Shown: positions 38,401 to 51,300 of the stretch, piece by piece
How the letters are laid out: every line of letters begins with the position of its first letter
Position numbering within the stretch: position 1 is the first letter of the stretch
Assembly (NCBI GenBank): GCA_003640385.1
Contig: RCAB01000121.1
Span: 1 to 64,000, forward strand
Length of the DNA: 64,000 nucleotides
Reading direction: 5' to 3'
Source of the DNA: Setaria digitata
Taxonomy: Eukaryota; Nematoda; Chromadorea; Rhabditida; Setariidae
The notes under the pieces: model-generated
Databases searched by the model: none
Seen by the model: the letters and a program-made list of their open reading frames with translations, nothing else
Told to the model about the DNA's origin: nothing
Program-made: the position numbers and the translations under genes

Positions 38401-39048
38401 TATAAAATGATATAATTCAACAGAGAAGTGCAAATAATCAGCCTAGAGAAATTGTTTTGGCTAGTCTTATACATAGTTAGCATAGTAAAATATCACTTTC
38501 TAGAAAATGAGCTGACTTTAATGATTGGTTTTATCGGAGTTTATTAAAATTTACAACATAATCTTTTAGCATTGCTTATCAAATTTTACATGGCCAAAAT
38601 TGAGAATAAAACGTATTAGGATTATAATTGTGGTAGTAACAAGTCACATCGATTATCTATAAAAGCATATAGAGTAAGAAAATATTTTATTATCATTCAT
38701 GATAAAAAAAAAAAAAATAGAAATGCTATAAAATACTCAGTTCTTGATAGAAAAGTTAGCTCCCTGATAATTAGAATGAGTGCTAATTTCTCATCCATTT
38801 CACTAATTACATTTATTGTTTTATAGATGCAAGCATTTCAACAGGTGCATTTTGCATCCGGAAAAATTGGCCACAACTGGCGTCCGACACAACCGCTCAA
38901 TGGTCGTAAAATACTTTTTCGCCCAACGATCATTCGTCGAAGTACCGATACAATGCAAAGTATTGGTACAGCGGTGAAGCCAGTCTTCAGTGTACTAATA
39001 ATCATTAGCTTTATGAAACCTATCATATGTCTTCTGTCTGTTAATTAG
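35450..39048 (+). CDS. Alpha carbonic anhydrase, secreted or membrane-anchored, 304 aa
   Basis: Catalyses reversible hydration of carbon dioxide. Exons 35450-35492, 35699-35887, 36395-36555, 36916-37057, 37358-37515 and 38827-39048 join in phase. The start gives a signal peptide ([15 protein letters not shown]) 17 bases after a TTTTTAG acceptor. The second exon's acceptor (TTTTTGAG) is weak but is the only in-phase choice. The active site is complete: zinc ligands H108 and H110 (QFHFHW) and H133 (LHLVH), the GSEH gate (E120), proton-shuttle histidine H76 (NNGH), and the T208 motif [15 protein letters not shown]34 and C212 match the disulfide of extracellular alpha-class enzymes. [11 protein letters not shown] closes the fold. 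The last 25 residues include a hydrophobic run ([20 protein letters not shown]), suggesting a GPI signal or C-terminal membrane anchor. AATAAA is at 39174-39179. The last intron is 1.3 kb, unusually long for this gene. Confidence 0.94.
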
Positions 39049-40290
39049 TGTTTTAATGAGGCATCATTTTCTTAAGACAACCTCTAGGAATATGCATTTC
39101 TCTAGAAAATGTAAAGAGGGCTTATATAATTATGGTCTGTTTCGGAATCATAATTTTCGCATTCTTCTGAAGTAATAAAACGTCATCAGAATCAATTTTT
39201 TTTCCCTAAATTTTGGGATTTTTAAGAGATTAGAAATAACTTTTTTTTTTTTTTCAAGAGATTAGAATCTAATCAAAATAATTCTTTACTGCTGAATTTT
39301 TACGCAGTTTAATTTATCAATTAAAAATAGTATGAAATAAAAGAAGAATTTAGTCCCATTTATTCATTATAAACGATGAAACTGTCTGTGATATGTTGTT
39401 TTGTTTTGATTAACTTCTAGGAGCTATATTTAATTTCTATCCAGTACATGTTTAATTTATTCTCTGTTAATCAAAATCTTATATTTGTGACAAAATTTAA
39501 GAATTTGAGGTGTTTAGTGGGAATAAAAAAAGAAGAAGAGATGACACAGTTAGTCGAAAAAATGCTAATCTAAAGAACTGCTCGGGAAGTTTTTGCTCTG
39601 AACTTTTTCCAAATCAAAGATATTTCAAATCGGAATCTCTGAAACTATTACAGGCTTCCACAACAAAAACAACGAGGGAAGGCTAAATTATAAGGAAATA
39701 TTCAATTCAAATAGGAGCATAAAATTGTCATCCTTTAATAAGAACTGCTTAATTTATTGCATGAAATGCATATTCTGGATATTTGCTTCATTTAATTCTT
39801 TTCATTAAGCCAAATTTGATCATTTATCACTAAACATTTTCCTGGATTCTTTTTTTCCATTTTTCTGCTCTCGATTCTATATCAGTTGGCATTAGTATGC
39901 TTCTAGTTGAACAGAATTAACTATTGTTTTCATCATTTTAGCTTTCATCTTCTTCTCATCATTGTAATATCCAGCAGAGCAATTAATAGTGCTAGTCTAA
40001 GTTCTAACCAAAAACCAAATATGAATGAATACATTTGCATACGGGGCATCATGTCTTAATTAAAGATGTGATAATTGTTTTGACATAAAGTTGAAAACTT
40101 TCGTGCAGTTTCTACAACAACACCTATTGCATGGAACTTCACTTGTAATTTCGAGTAATTGGTTAGTTTTTTTTCCTTTTTTTTTTTTTTTTTTTGAAAA
40201 ACTGAAATATATGAAAGCAAAAAATGTGAAAAGGATGAAATATAACACAATTTGAAATATATTTTAAATAGTTAAAATTTTCTTTTCCTT
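39049..40290. other. Intergenic region between convergent genes
   Basis: About 1.2 kb between the 3' ends of the carbonic anhydrase and the 133-aa gene. It contains the carbonic anhydrase poly-A signal and A/T-rich sequence; no coding signal is seen. Confidence 0.5.
39174..39179 (+). terminator. Poly-A signal of the carbonic anhydrase gene
   Basis: AATAAA about 125 bases after the stop codon, a plausible 3' end. Confidence 0.5.
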
Positions 40291-41000
40291 TTATTGCTTT
40301 GACATTTTGATAAAGTCAAAATTATTCCATCGTTTATCACTCGGATCAACGTGTCCACGATAATCTCGTTTTGCCATCATACGAAGCTCACGATATGATG
40401 CATATAGCTGTAGTTTTATCTTTTAAATTTGTTAGCATTTTCAGATTGATAATTAGTCTTTGTGTAAAATAATTAACTGATGAAAATTTATAAAACAAAA
40501 ACTTTAGCTATTGAAATAAATTAATGGCGTTTCACTAGTTATATAATTTTGAAAAAATGAGTAATTTGATATTTTTTCTTTGAAATGCATTCATTAACCG
40601 CAAGATAAGCTTTGCAGAATTCAGGATCATTCCAGTGATATTCCTGATAATCTTTTTCTAATTCTCCTTTCAAGAGCTGCAAAGTGTCTTCATATCGCAG
40701 GACGGATTCTGAATAAACTTAATCGTATAGTCAGAATCACTCTCATTGAAGCAATTTAATGCTAATTGACTGAGTTCTATCTTTCGATCTCAATGAATTA
40801 TAATTAGGAAGAATAAATTAATTACTATAACATTCGTAGAGTTGAGGATCGATAATTTTTTTGAAAATAATGTGACTAATGCAGCAAAGCAATATCATCG
40901 TAACCACAGGACCAGGATGTTTGAAAATGACATCAGATATTTTTTGGATCGCAAATTCTATCCAGCTCGGGAATATTTGCATCGAAGATGAGAAATCCAT
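40291..41000 (-). CDS. Unrecognised small single-TM protein, 133 aa
   Basis: I do not recognise the family. Three exons, 41000-40826, 40708-40599 and 40407-40291, join in phase. Residues 1-27 are amphipathic, followed by one hydrophobic helix (PVVTMILLCCISHIIF), then a charged C-terminal domain with an acidic helix (LLKGELEKDYQEYHWNDPEF) and a basic end (RELRMMAKRDYRG...DKRWNNFDFIKMSKQ). This could be a signal-anchored protein of an internal membrane. The AATAAA signal overlaps the stop codon (minus strand, 40290-40295), so the 3' UTR must be very short. A TTTCAAG acceptor precedes the ATG. It lies 1.15 kb downstream of the CAP gene on the same strand; co-transcription is possible but the gap is large. 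Confidence 0.65.
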
Positions 41001-42147
41001 TTGTGATCATTGATTTACTTGAAACGAAATTTAAAATATGAAAGGAAATAACTTTACTAGCGATTAAAATTGAAATTATTGTAAGCTTAAAAACAATTTC
41101 TACGAAGCAAATGCTAATTTCACCTGCAAGGTATGCTCTAGCAAGAAAAAATAAATTTCAGATATGACTCGGTAAACTTTTTGCATATATATAAATTTCC
41201 ATAATTTCAAGATCATGCAAGCATGCGATTATAGGAAGAAAAAAAAAAAAAAAAAAAAATGTCAGTATTTAATTATACACGAAAAGGTCAATGATAAGGG
41301 TTTGACTTCCTTTTTTTTTTTTTTTGATTAGAATAGTATTTCGTCAGCAATCACTTTATAGACAGTTTTCGATTTTTATTTTAATTAAACTACTTTTTTT
41401 GAATATATTGAAAAAGCTTATGTCTATTTCACAAATCACTTAATTATTATTCATTTCATTGAGAAAAAAAAATTAAATACTGAGAAAAAGAAACAATTTC
41501 CTCATCGCCTAATATTACCAATATTAAAATCGAATCATTCATTCATCCAGCAAAATAAGAAAAAGCAAAAAGTTTTTCTTGGCAAAATACATAACCATTA
41601 ATCAATCTTTTTTCACACATACATTAGCATTTTATTTGACAAATGGAAAAATTCATCTCTCAATGATAAGTGATAAGGATTTGACTTAAAATAATCAGAT
41701 TTTTCGCAACAATTCCGTAGCGCCTGAAAATTTGAAGTCTTCGGTCAAAGTATCCAGACAATATTTATTCAGTTTCGTTCATTTTCTAAAAATTGATAAA
41801 TAAAGTTTTCCATGCATATCTATCAAATATGCGTCATCAACCCGAAATTAATAAACCTGAGTGTGATGAAGTGAAACCTGACTGTAGAAGAAAGTTCTAG
41901 TTCCTTACCTGCTCTGTAAAAGTTCTGTCAAAAATGCAAACTTAAAAGTAGCTAAATTCCACAAAAAATCAACAGCGATTAAAATAAAATATCACAGAGC
42001 ATGACAATTTTGCTTATGATATCAGTGAGCTTTATATTTTGGATTTTAAAATTTTCCTGCACCTTCCGAAATTGCAGTATGTTTAAGGGCCTGGCACAGA
42101 CCGAATTCTATCTATTCAGTAACAACTTCAAGTTAACTATTGCTTTA
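41001..42147. other. Intergenic region, CAP gene 3' side
   Basis: About 1.15 kb of AT-rich sequence with poly-A and poly-T runs (for example 41239-41259). It presumably includes the promoter of the 133-aa gene. No coding signal is seen. Confidence 0.5.
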
Positions 42148-45100
42148 TTATCGTTCTCGGTGACTGATTGGAGTGCAAAATGAGCAGGAAAGACGACAAT
42201 TCTGGGCCATATATAACTGTCTTGGGCCATAACATTCCCTGTTTCGAGCCCAGTAACCACAGTTTTGATCGTTGTCAGCACATTTTTGAGCTGCAATAGT
42301 GCCTAGTCTCAATTGATTCCATCTGTCAGATAACTCAGGAAATTCTTTAATATTCATAAACTTCTACCTTAATCACCTTAACGAATTTTTAATGATTTTA
42401 AGTTTTTAACTGCGACTCAAAATTGAAAGTTAATTGTTTCTAAACTTTATTAGGCGACGATAAACCTTTAATTAAATAACTACCAAAAAATTAGAATAGT
42501 TGTTATAATAGTGTTCACCTTGATTGATATCAGTAATAAATAAATAACAAGTATTGCATGTTTTAGGACAGCGCTTCATCATGAAATCTCGATGATTGCC
42601 ATTACAGCCGACACTTTGAGCCCAGTACTGACAATATTGTTCCAAATCCCGACATTCTTGAAAAATAACTACTTCTATTAGCCCATGATAAGGTTATAAT
42701 CACTATAGTAAAATGTAAAAATAACCATAATTTATAACGTTAAAGGATGGATTATAACGCTTTCAAACTTTATTGGAAATTTGCTCAGTTATCATTGCGC
42801 CTTTTATCATGAAACTGCATTGTTTCCTGGTGTGAATTTAATTCATAGTATCAAATTATATTTTTTTAGTAAATACTACAACCTTTATCAAGAATCGCTT
42901 TTTTTAATTTAAATTTAGATTTCAAATTCATCTCTTAGGCAAGTCTCTGAATTCAATGAAGTGTTACCATAATTATATAGTTCGCTATCTTTTCGCTGAT
43001 AGTTTTTCTGCTTCTGATATTTATCAATTTTGTTTTGCCATAATTTGGGAGATTGTTTTGTTTGTGGTATTGGTGGAGGTGGTGGAGGTAAGAAAGTATT
43101 TTGCTGTAGATAATGAATGCCAGTGCAACATGATGCTATAACTTGACGAATCATGAAATTTAACTTCTATCCTTTCAAAAATTCATTTTAATCAGGCAAG
43201 AATTTGTTGAAAAAATTTGAAGCAGCAGAAAGTCCTGCCGATTTTCTCCCTTCATCAGGTATTAATTAATTAAGTGGAATAAAAACCGAATTAGAGGCAA
43301 CTTACGACAGAGACCTTCCGATGTACATTTGCCACCGCAGCGACAATTGGAACATCGAGGTCCAAGTAAGTATGGTCTCTTCCCATACTGATTACCACTG
43401 ATAAATCAGAATTTACATTCCAGAAAAACGTCTTTTGCATTATTGTTTCTTTTCAAGTAATAATTAATAAATAAAAAATGACTAATTCACTATTTCAAAA
43501 TATGAATATTCGATTAAATATGAGGCATTTTAATTAAAATTTCCGAGTTAATTGATCATAAAAAAATTTGTTTAGGAATTTTAATTTAATATTAATTTAA
43601 ACGACTGTTCAATCAATTGTTTACGCATAGCAAACTTTTGTTATGCTTTGCTAATAATTTTTATATTTAAATTTTTTGACAAGTAAATAAGTTCATCAGT
43701 GAATATCTATCTGATTGAACATACCCTTCACCATAATTGCATATAATAATATGTCCTCGATTTATACCTCTTCCATTTCTGATACCATTACAGTGAACTG
43801 CTGCACATCCAACAGCACATGTATCACTCCAAACATACTACAATCATTTCTTCGAAGAAAAAAGCAGAGGTCAAAGGTTAAGCAATTTTTTACTAAAAAC
43901 TTTTATATTTTATAATCATTTTTCTCGCTTCTTTTTCATTATCTAATTCAATTTAGCAAAGTGATTTAGTTCCTATAAAATTGATACAGTAAAAGATGGC
44001 CATTTTATTTCTAGTCATCCATTTCCTATTCCCGTTTTCATGTATTTCTTTAACTTCACATTCATTCAAATTCAATTTTTACTTCATCTGTAACAGCACC
44101 GATTATTAATCATTTTGATAATCTAAATGTTTTTTTTTTTTTATTTTAAAAAATTGTTGTTAGAAAAAGTATTTGAAAAAAAGTGTGAGAAGTGTCAACA
44201 TTTTTTTTTCTTTTTGTTATAAGCAAACTTTTAAAGACAAATTGATGGAATGGAAGGAAAAAAGAGTTTGTTTTCTTTGAATGACCGGTACTAAAATCTT
44301 TTAACGGTTCAACTTTAAATAATAAAATTTCAATTCAATTTCGATTTTTCTCCCTTTTTTTTTTGTATGTAATATGTTCACCTGAAAATTAAAAAGCTAG
44401 AATTTTATGTTCGCAAATCTCGGAATTTTTAACAAAAATGCTTAATTAATGAGCATGAAATTCAATAAGTTGGATTAATTCTGTTCTGCTACAAACTTTC
44501 TTCTATCACTTTTCTCACATCATTAATCAATTAGTTAATTAATTACATTACTGTATTGTTAATTTTTTCAATCATAACCTGTGTATAGTGTCCACATTGA
44601 GCACCCCTAAAGCACTGATTTGTATTGTAATTATAATATGGCCTCTCGTTGAAGAAATCCAACATTGATGACTGTAGATTGGATCGCAAATATACTTCAT
44701 TACTCCACCAAATATTCTCACCGATATATGAATATCCGTGACCTCGCCGTTCATATGCTGCAATTTCCTTCATTTTAATTGAATTTTTTCTGCACTTCTA
44801 ATCTCAATTAATTAAGTACCACTTTTCGGGTACAATTATCCATTAGTACCTACCGTTCGACTTTTAATTCTTCGAAAAGACTGACCACTGCGATGCCAAG
44901 CATTACATCTCTTGGCATGATCATACGCAAGGTTAGCAAGACGTTGATCCCAGACTAAAGTTTGCATATTTGATGCTGGTTCCTGAGCTCGTAAGTAATT
45001 ATGAATTGTGATTATTTGTCGTCTTTGCTCCTCATTGAAATGATAGAGTTGATAGATTATTTGAGCTAAAGGAATGCTTTTTTTTTAGAAGGGAAAGAGA

Positions 45101-45312
45101 ATCAGAATCTGTTTCTACGGCTATTTGCAATAATATTTGGTAATGCTTGCAATTATCATTATAGTATGATGCTCTGATGCTTGCTATCAGCATTAAAAGA
45201 CATCATTATCAGTTCTTCACTTTCTTAGGGTCTAGGAAAATTGATATTAAATTAACTTACATACAGCAGTACCGACATAGCAAATAAATACAACAATGAT
45301 ATGACACAGCAT
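42148..45312 (-). CDS. CAP (SCP/TAPS) protein with two ShK domains, 316 aa
   Basis: Secreted CAP-superfamily protein, a family expanded in parasitic nematodes as venom-allergen-like or ASP proteins; their molecular roles are mostly unsettled. Seven exons join in phase: 45312-45261, 45065-44886, 44757-44579, 43837-43725, 43397-43306, 42656-42519, 42344-42148. Signal peptide MLCHIIVVFICYVGTAV is followed by the CAP domain with HNYLR, LVWDQRLANLAYDHAKRCN, the GENIWW motif, CGHYTQYVWSDTCAVGCA and YGEGGNQYGKRPYLLG. A cysteine-rich hinge (RCSNCRCGGKC) leads to two ShK six-cysteine modules: ECRDLEQYC...CPKTCNTC (exon 6) and KCADNDQNC...CRLSCSFC (exon 7). CAP followed by ShK-like modules parallels vertebrate CRISP proteins. 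The minus-strand AATAAA (42144-42149) overlaps the stop codon. The last acceptor (ATTAAAG) is weak but in phase. Confidence 0.92.
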
Positions 45313-48300
45313 TGGTTGAGAATCAATCGTCTTGCTTAGCCTGATTCATTAAAAATTTAAGTCATTAATTAATATGTGTTACAAGAAATTTGCTCTCAAC
45401 TTATTATAATGTTAGAAGATTTTTTTTTTAAATAGTTACTAGCTTAAAAATTTTAAATGTTCCACAGTGCCCGATTATTATTATAATTGCTTTGTATCAA
45501 ATTTCATGGCTAAAGATTTTGTTTTCTGCTAATTAAGCAATTAATTTATATCAGTCATTCAAACCAGCTAACAATACTTGTTAGACAGTTATTATTTTCG
45601 TCTTTTCACTCTCACTTGCATTCCACCAATAAGAGAACTGTGAAAGAATTCACTTTAATAGTCAAAAAAAAAAAAATGAGAACTGATAGGTTTCAAAATC
45701 CTTATCGCTAATAGTAGAAAAATTAAAACACTATTTAAATACATAATAAAAATAAGTCTGAAATTATCAGACTTTTTCATTGATTTTTTTTTTTGTTAAT
45801 AAAATAATTAATAGTTTCAATGCATTCAGAGAATCTGAGCTTTAGAAGGATTGCTCTAATTTTTTAAATTAATTGCACGTATATTTCAGTACTCATTTTA
45901 GTCAGCAGATAATTTATAGATATGAACAGCTGATAAAAGCTACAAAATTAAATATTACTTCTAATAGTCTTAGATAAAATATTTAAGTTTTAAAAAAGTA
46001 TAATCATTGTAGTGAAAAATTTTCAACAGTAACAAGATGTTCTTGTTAGTTATTTGCAAAGTTATTATTTGAACTCATTTTGATATGCAAAAAAAAAAGG
46101 AACAATCACTACATTTCCCTAAGATCCAAAATTTCGTTGCAAGAGAGATATTTCACTTTTTAGTTTCGTTTTGTTTATTTTTTTTTTTTTTTTACTTTAG
46201 AGCAAGAAAAAAAAAAAAAAAAGAAGGGAAAGAGAAATGAAAATTTATAATCGAAATTTATTATTTATGAGAAGGAATCCTTGTACATTCCTTGATTGAG
46301 ATTCCAAAGATTATTAACATTAATGAAGACGATACACAGTGTGAAATTAACAAATTAATATAAACGGATTATGCCGATCGCGTAATTACCAAAACTGAAT
46401 GTTAGTGAAAATATAAATAAATTTAAGCTGAATAATATGTATAGGTTGTTCTTTTCAACGTGAACAAGTTTTGCATCTCTACTTCAGGAAGCCCACTTTT
46501 TAATGAGTTAATGGATGCAAGTTAATCAAATCGTTCTTTAGCGATAAATCTCAAATCCAGCAGTAGCATAAATCCTAAGTTCTAACTGATCAAAATTTAA
46601 TACTAATGTGTAGATGAGATAAGGATGACTGCACTTTATCATATGCATCAAAGGGATCACTAATAAAGTTTGATTGATCGTGAATGAAGAGAAGTAAACA
46701 CGATAAATGGATATAGAGGAGAAATAATTTTAAATCAAAGTGATAAAAGAGAAATCGAACGAGAAGCGACATTTAGTTTGGAAAACTATAAAAAGAAATT
46801 AATCCTTTTTTGAAATTTAGAAATCGCGAAAATCAGTTATTTGAAGCTGGAAAGGAGTTTGTCTTCTTTTATTGCAACAAAAAGAAGTTGGAAAGGAAAT
46901 GACACCATTAATGGTTAATTCTCAGATTAATTTTTCTATTTAATTTAAATTCCCTTGTTAAATGCATCGTACTGGAGAGAGTTACTAAATAGAAATTAAT
47001 ATTAGTTGCTTTTGTTTTTTGTTGCATGAAAAGAAACAAAAATATGGAAAAATCGCATCACAAAGTTTAATAAAAGAAATTATGGATGTGAAAATTTATT
47101 TCTTAGTACGAACTAATTAGCAAGAATAGGATAATTAGATACGGCGATAAATACTATTACTCGAATCTATTTTTTGTATTCAGACATGGTAAATGAAGTT
47201 GCGAAATCAAATTGCTATAAAATAAAGCTAAAACTTTTTTCCAAAATATTAGATCAATTTTTGTAGAAATTCCTGAAAAAAAAAAAAAACAACGACAATT
47301 ATCAGTGCAAGTTTGTTTATAAAAACATTCAATATTTAGTTTTTCAGTGAGTAAGGAAGAAATTATTTCAGTCTTAACAATTCTTGAAAAGGGAAAATTG
47401 TGAAAGTTTTCTTTAGAAAAGCAATAAATATGCCGGTTGAAGCAGTACTGAAATTAACACTGAATGAGGGCAGTGAATTGTTCTATTTTCAAAATTTAAT
47501 CTGCTTAAAGAATTTCCGTACAGGCCGTAATGTGATATTTTCTGAGATGATTAAAAAATGAAAATGGTCCAAGAGGGCTATTATCAACTTTTACAATTGA
47601 ACAAGGACAATTTTTTAGCTTATTAGTCAGGTAATTCGGAGGAAATTTCCCTTCCCGAAGTAATCAATTACAATTGCACTGTTAATAAATTAATTGTAAT
47701 TGCACTTTTAATTAATTAACGTTGTGCTATTAATTGGATCAAATTTCAATTTATTGCTATGGTTACTTCATCAGGATCCATTCGGCGCTGTTTTTATTAG
47801 AAAGCATTTTAAAAACTTACTTTTATACAATCTGATGATTACCTGATACTGAAACAATGTTAGTTTTAGTTTATCACCTCTAATTTAGTTATGTCTTATC
47901 TTTGATTTTAAATTTAATTTTTTTTTTTTCAGCAAAAGAGCATTCTGCTGATTTCTTGATCCTTTAGCATAATTCACTAAAAGACAAGGGAAAACTTATT
48001 TGTGAGAAGTTAAGAATAGTTAAATAAACCTAAATAAGCCCAGTGTGCCAAGTACGCAACTGCGAACGCACAATCCTTAAAGTTGGCAGAATCAGATTAC
48101 GACAAGGCGGATATTGTCGAAATTCCAGGAATTTCTCAATTAAAGCTTATTTCATAATTGTTTAATTTACCACTAATAATTAGTGCGAGCATATTCTCAC
48201 AGAGCCATGCTTTTTGGAATGAGCTGAACATTTGACATTTAAAAGTATTCCACTTGTGCAATTCTTGAAACTCTCAGAAGAAAGAAAAGCTGCGAGGCAT

Positions 48301-51300
48301 AACAGGTGTGCATAAAGGAGAATAACTCCCAGATACGGAAGCGGCGAAACTAACAAATTTCCCTTTCAACTCAACAGACGCTACTGTTTTTTGGTTGAGA
48401 TTCCGGTAGTGATACCTGTGTCATCTAAAGAACTTTTACATTTATGGTAGATGGGGTGGGGGAACACTTTTTTCTGTCCTCAGACAGGTCTAACTTCAAT
48501 CAACCAATTCGATACTGCCAAAAGAAAGAGAAAGAGGAGGGGGAGAAGGAATTGGTCAGAACGAATCACTTCCGGTTTCTTCATAATGTTTAAATTGTAG
48601 CTGAGGCCATTGACCTTTTTCCATCTACTATTTCTTCATCCACAGGAAAGACTTTCACTTTGTTCAGGGTTCGGTTGATCGTTGCAACAAATCAGTTTTA
48701 AAATAGAATTCAGCAAGCGGCTTGATCAAGGCAGTATGCACTTTCAGTGATCACTTTTGTGGAAAGTTTTGCTGGGTTTGGTGACAATGAAAATGACATC
48801 AAGTAACAGTGCAGTCAATTAGTTGTAAATTAACTTTTGCTTACTTTCCTCTATTCGAAATATATTCGTCACATCGTTTAAAATTTAAAATAACGGTTAT
48901 CAATGTTCTATGCCAATGATATATTTGCATCTTTCAAAATTACCATTTAATAAATTGCTACCACTTTAATTGATAATTTAACTGCTACTGCTACGCAACT
49001 GATAGCATAAAGTTATGTGCCTAAGAGCGCAAGTTGAAAATTTAAAAGTTTCTGTAAAATTAAATTAAAAAAACAAAAGCTATTCAATAGTAATAATAAT
49101 TTTGCACAATGCAGTAGAGCCGTACTGTCGGGATGAAATGACTTTCCTTGTCTTGAGAGGATAAAAAGAATAAAGAGAAAAAAAAAGGAGTATGAAAGTT
49201 AGCATAGGTAATCACCATTTTTAGATCTGAGCAATTTTCTTTTCTTTTTTCTTCTTTTTTTTTTTGATGTCTTTCAATGTCGAGAAGAAATTGAAAATTG
49301 CTAGAGTAATACATATGCTGCAGAATTTGGCCTATAGTTCACAATTGAGTAATTGCTTAATTGAAAATTTTCCTAAGGTGGTTGACCTTGAATAACAGAA
49401 ATTGCACGAAAGGGCTTAATTAAAACAGACGGAAAGTAAACGAAAATCTGTAACTTGAACAAGTTCACCATGTGAAAAATGTCTAACACAAAAACAGTTC
49501 TAAAATTGTCTTCTTAACTTCGAACCATTCCAATAATTGCAAAAATTCTGATTTATAATAAAATTTTTTATCACAATGATAACGAAATCTTACTAAACAT
49601 TGCTTAATTGACAAGCAGCTAATTTGTAAAAGTTTAAAAAGTGCAAAAATGAAAAGGAAGAAGAAGATGATGAAGCAAATTTGTATGATAGTTTTTTTTT
49701 CAAATTTTGGAAAACTTTAAAAAATTCTACTTTCTGCTGACAATTACAGGTTTCTTCAAATAATTTCTTGGTTCAAAAATATCTTAAGCTTTTAGATTTA
49801 GCTTCATCCAAAATTGGGCGCTTCTGGATTTGATATAATCTCGATGGAACGAACTTCCATTTGTATAATGCCGCAGAGTGTGCAAAATGCATAACAGCTA
49901 GGAAATTTTATCATCAGCAAGAAAAACTGATAAGTAAGAATGATTAGAACATGCTATCAGGAAAGTAAGATGGGTCATATTAGGACATGGATGATAAAAT
50001 ATCACCATTGCCAAAATGTCTCATCTTAAAACAATTCCACTTTAAACAGTTATGTAGATCATTGTTTCTTACAAAATTTTGAAAATTACAAAAGAATTAA
50101 TTTTTATTGAAATCGATTTTTTTTTTAGAACAGTTTAATTCTAAATCAAATTTTGTAAACAAAAAAAAAAAAATTCTTTTCCTGGACTCAGTTTATTTCA
50201 TTATGCATATGCTTTCACACTTTGCTCAACCATTAAGGAATTAATTGATAATTAGACTATCAGAAGTGTAATTTAGCCAATAAAATACACATCTCTATTA
50301 TTTTGCTTGCATATTGGATGTATATAACTAAATTGATTGGTGCTAATAAATTTCAAAATCTTCTCGAAAATTTTCACATGCAAACAATTTTGCGCAATGA
50401 TTTTTAGCAGTTGGCGTTAAAAATAAAAGTGGAGGAAAGAATTAGCAAAATATACTATTTTGACAGCAAATGGAGAGAAGCTATAAGTAGATAAGCGTTA
50501 TCACAAAATTATCATATTATACTATCGAAATCTTAATAATTAATAGCAACATTATATTATCTGGATGTAATTTTGCAATTTTGAAAAGGAAATGTGAAGA
50601 AGTAAGTGAAAAAATTACACTGGCGGTACTCAAATTTGTAATGCTTTAATCTTAAATAGTAAAATTCAAATTCAATTGTTCTATTTCAATTTAAAAAATC
50701 TAAATTTTAAATTGAAATTTATGAATTTTTTTAGGCTGCTCATTTGAAAGTTGAAAGCTAAATATTTGAGTGGCGTCAACTTACTTTGGTATTAATTGCG
50801 CGCTGATAAATTTGAAAATTTCCAATTAAATGACAGAAGGTAGCTGCTCAGTTGATTAATATGATTAATTAAGAAAGTGATTAACATAAGATCGATTAAA
50901 GAGAATTAATTCTATCCTGTTTTTATGAATGGACTAAATATACGAAAGATCTCTAAGAAATTTAAACAGTATGGATGTTTATGCTCTAGCATCACACATT
51001 TGGAAATTTGAATATAAAAACTTCGGTTTGCACCTCAATTCAGTACAGCCGATTTTACCTCATTCTAACAAACCACTTGAAAAGTGCCTATTTGAAAATT
51101 ACGACTCAACTTTTGAAGTTCATTCCAAATAATTAAACAGGACACGCTTTAACTTTCATTTCAGATTTTTCACCCGATCTCTTAGGAATTGAAAATCTCG
51201 AGCTATTTATTATGAAAAATAAGCCTCATTTTCAAATCGATTCTTTCTAGAATCAAGTATCTTATAGCTTTAATTAACCAAGAATTATTACGAATAATTA

